The notes under the pieces are model-generated. The model was given only the letters and a program-made list of their open reading frames with translations, was not told the DNA's origin and made no database searches. Both the position numbers and the translations under genes were made by a program. This document shows, in pieces, positions 50,107 through 52,125 of a stretch of DNA of 52,125 nt; position 1 is the stretch's first letter; every line of letters starts with the position of its first letter. Location of the stretch: the NCBI GenBank assembly GCA_029263195.1, contig JAJCXX010000068.1, positions 104,939 to 157,063 of the forward strand, given 5' to 3'. The DNA is from Acidimicrobiales bacterium. GTDB lineage: Bacteria > Actinomycetota > Acidimicrobiia > Acidimicrobiales > Aldehydirespiratoraceae.

Positions 50107-52125
50107 ATGGAATCCCGCTGTCCGACGAGCTCGTCCCCTGCTCGCGGGTGCATGGTGTGGCACGAGTCCGGGCAGCCCGAATCGACAGTTTCGAACGCCT
50201 GTGACGGTGCGGTGATCATCGCCGGCGATCTCACGATTGTCGATGTAGCGGAGGGCACTGGTGGTCTCTGGTGCTATCTGGGGGAGGGACTGGTCGGCCG
50301 AAACCTTGGTGATTTTGTGAGGCCTGGCGAAAGATCGAGGCTCGCTGAAGTCTGTCAACGTGTCTCGTCCAGCACAGGAACGACCGAGACTCTTCTGGTA
50401 ACGGCCTTCTGCCGGGATGGATCTTGGAGGCCGTTCGAGCTCAGCGCACAACATCTCGCCGACGACTCGTCGACGGAACTGGCCCTGATCAATGTGGTCG
50501 GCGCCGGGAACGTTGAACGGTCGACGTCTGATGGTCTGGGTGACGACGTGTACTGGGCGTTGGTCGAGAACGCTTCTGATGCGATCGTGGTTGTCGATCT
50601 CGAGCAGAGGATCCATGTATGGAATTCCGCCGCGGCCGAAATGTTCGGCCATAGCGCGGATGAAATCATTGGCGATTCGCTGTCGAGACTTCTGCCTGAG
50701 ACCGCCGTGGCGAATCATGGCGATCTGGTACGCATGTTTGCGGCAAGTGCCCCAAGAAGGCTCTCTATGGGACGTCCGCCGGGACTGATGGCGGTCCGCA
50801 GCAGTGGGGATCAGTTTCCGGTGGAGATCACGTTGGCGAAGATCGCCAACGAAGGAGGCACGCTGTTCATGGCGGCGGTGCGCGATATCTCGAAGCGAGT
50901 CGACGCGGAAATGGCTGCCGCGGCGCAGATGGAGCTGTCCGGAGCGCTCGCCAGTAGCAGCTTCGACGGAGCAGCAGTGCTCGATCCCGACGGCACCATC
51001 ATCTTCATGCGGGCAACCGTTGAGGGGTATGGCGAAGGGGCCCTGGTCAGTGATTGGACGCATCCAGATGATGTGGAGAAGGTTCTGGCGGCTCTGGATG
51101 ATCTGGTTCGGCGGGGTCCCGGAGCGACTGCTGAGGTCACGCATCGGGTTCGGTTCAGCAGCAAGTACAGATGGGTTGAGTCGCGACTCACAAATCGCCT
51201 TGACTCAGAGGTGGTGAGCGGCATCGTCATCAATGCGAGAGATGTCACCGAGCGCGTAGAGGCCGAGCGGATTCGCCAAAGCCAGAGCGAATGGTACGAG
51301 GCACTTGCCTTCAACACCTCAGACTCGGTGTCGGTACTCAACGCCGACGGCGTCATTACCTATATCCGACCAACGACGGTCGGGCATCGCGTCGATGAGA
51401 TGATCAGGCAGCCATTCATCGATTGGATCCATCCGGATGACCATTGTGAGTGGAACGCCTGTCTCTCTCGACTACATGACGAGGGTGGCGGAGCGATAGC
51501 GGACATCACCGTCCGAGCCAGGTACCCCGAGGAGTATCGTTGGTTTGAGTTTCAGGTTCGGAACATGCTTGATCATCCGGCAGTGCTCGGTGTGGTCGCT
51601 ACGGGGCGAGACATCACCGAGCGCGTAGATGCGGATCGCCTGCGGAGTTCACAGAGCGAACTGTTCGACGCGCTCGTTACCAACAGCCAGGACTCGGTCG
51701 CAGTGCTTGACGTCGATGGAGTCATCACTCATGTTCAGCCGTTCGTAGACGGCAACCCATCCAGCGAGCTCATTGGTCGGCCGAACAGCGACTGGATTCA
51801 TCCCGGCGATATCGAGGAATGGAACGCCATCATCCGACAGCTGGCGGAGGAAGGTGACGGTGCGACGGCCGAGGTAACGGCTCGAACGCAGTTTCCCGAA
51901 GGTTACCGTTGGTTGGAATCGCGCTTTGTCAACATGGTCGACCACCCGGCCGTCCGCGGAATCATTGTCAACACCCGCGATGTGACGGATCGTCAGGATT
52001 TCGAGTTTCGGTTGCGGTATCAGGCTACTCATGATGCTTTGACGGGTCTTCCGAATCGTGATTTGTTGTTTGATCGGGTTGATCATGCGTTGGCTCGGGC
52101 GGCTCGTCTTGGTGGGGTGGTGGAG
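50107..52125 (+). CDS. Multi-PAS sensor diguanylate cyclase (3'-truncated)
   Basis: An open frame from ATG 50107 (after a TAA at 50104) to the window edge, 673 codons and no stop. A divergent N-terminal sensor region (1-145) is followed by four PAS-like modules at about 147-270, 275-390, 394-512 and 516-630. The last three have similar spacing (about 119 and 123 residues) and repeat the pattern DWxHPxD. At about residue 640 a GGDEF domain begins with HDALTGLPNRDLLFDRV and is cut by the edge, so an EAL domain may follow outside. The role would be c-di-GMP synthesis under sensory control. ATG 50152 is an alternative start. No transmembrane segment is visible. Confidence 0.85.
   Translation, partial: MESRCPTSSSPARGCMVWHESGQPESTVSNACDGAVIIAGDLTIVDVAEGTGGLWCYLGEGLVGRNLGDFVRPGERSRLAEVCQRVSSSTGTTETLLVTAFCRDGSWRPFELSAQHLADDSSTELALINVVGAGNVERSTSDGLGDDVYWALVENASDAIVVVDLEQRIHVWNSAAAEMFGHSADEIIGDSLSRLLPETAVANHGDLVRMFAASAPRRLSMGRPPGLMAVRSSGDQFPVEITLAKIANEGGTLFMAAVRDISKRVDAEMAAAAQMELSGALASSSFDGAAVLDPDGTIIFMRATVEGYGEGALVSDWTHPDDVEKVLAALDDLVRRGPGATAEVTHRVRFSSKYRWVESRLTNRLDSEVVSGIVINARDVTERVEAERIRQSQSEWYEALAFNTSDSVSVLNADGVITYIRPTTVGHRVDEMIRQPFIDWIHPDDHCEWNACLSRLHDEGGGAIADITVRARYPEEYRWFEFQVRNMLDHPAVLGVVATGRDITERVDADRLRSSQSELFDALVTNSQDSVAVLDVDGVITHVQPFVDGNPSSELIGRPNSDWIHPGDIEEWNAIIRQLAEEGDGATAEVTARTQFPEGYRWLESRFVNMVDHPAVRGIIVNTRDVTDRQDFEFRLRYQATHDALTGLPNRDLLFDRVDHALARAARLGGVVE

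Overview
The window looks like a chromosomal segment of a high-GC actinobacterium, most likely class Acidimicrobiia. That placement is inferred. It rests on the high GC content, frequent GTG starts, many start codons 6 to 9 nt behind a TAnnnT box (leaderless-type promoters), a class II DAHP synthase, a DUF222/HNH gene, Thr-rich extracellular linkers, and a conserved order of cell-shape, translation and proline genes. No prophage, IS element, CRISPR array or rRNA operon was seen. The one clear RNA gene is tRNA-Gly(TCC).

Layout. 0-5.2 kb: the tail of a probable HlyD-type adaptor, then a UgpB/UgpA/UgpE-like sugar or glycerol-phosphate ABC importer. Its MalK/UgpC-type ATPase lies convergently on the other strand. 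5.3-8.3 kb (minus strand): an ECF sigma factor overlapping a membrane protein with three META-like repeats, and a secreted SLH-CAP protein. 8.6 kb: tRNA-Gly. 8.8-13.4 kb: protein quality control (trigger factor, ClpP, ClpX) followed by folC. 13.4-14.2 kb: a Flp-type prepilin with a Thr-rich stalk and a distal domain. 14.2-20.6 kb: ndk, then the rod-shape cluster mreB-mreC-mreD-mrdA-rodA. 20.7-25.8 kb: a radical SAM/TIGR03936-like pair, RNase E/G, rplU and rpmA.

25.8-29.8 kb: dgt (minus) and a TadE-TadE-TadG-like operon. 29.9-32.3 kb: obgE-proB. 32.2-35.4 kb (minus): pspA-like, murJ and an unknown membrane protein. 35.5-37.1 kb: proA and a small membrane protein. 37.2-42.4 kb: a tightly packed moxR-VWA-tldD-tldE operon. 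42.4-44.8 kb (minus): class II DAHP synthase and a sigma-70 factor. 45.0-47.3 kb: nadD, a degenerate LytR/LCP protein and rsfS. 47.3-50.0 kb (minus): an acyl-CoA dehydrogenase and a DUF222/HNH protein. 50.1 kb to the end: a multi-PAS diguanylate cyclase cut off by the window edge.

The backbone (rodA, radical SAM, rne, rplU, rpmA, obgE, proB, proA, nadD, rsfS) is a widely conserved actinobacterial order. The dgt/Tad, pspA/murJ and moxR/tld blocks sit within it as lineage-specific modules. The parts most worth a second look are the Flp pilin with a Thr-rich stalk, the sigma/META pair, the moxR-VWA-tldD-tldE operon, the repeated leaderless promoters, the two matching 6-codon mini-ORFs before mrdA and nadD, and the altered G4 motif of ObgE. 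Shapes and functions beyond named families are inferences from sequence reading alone; no searches were run.
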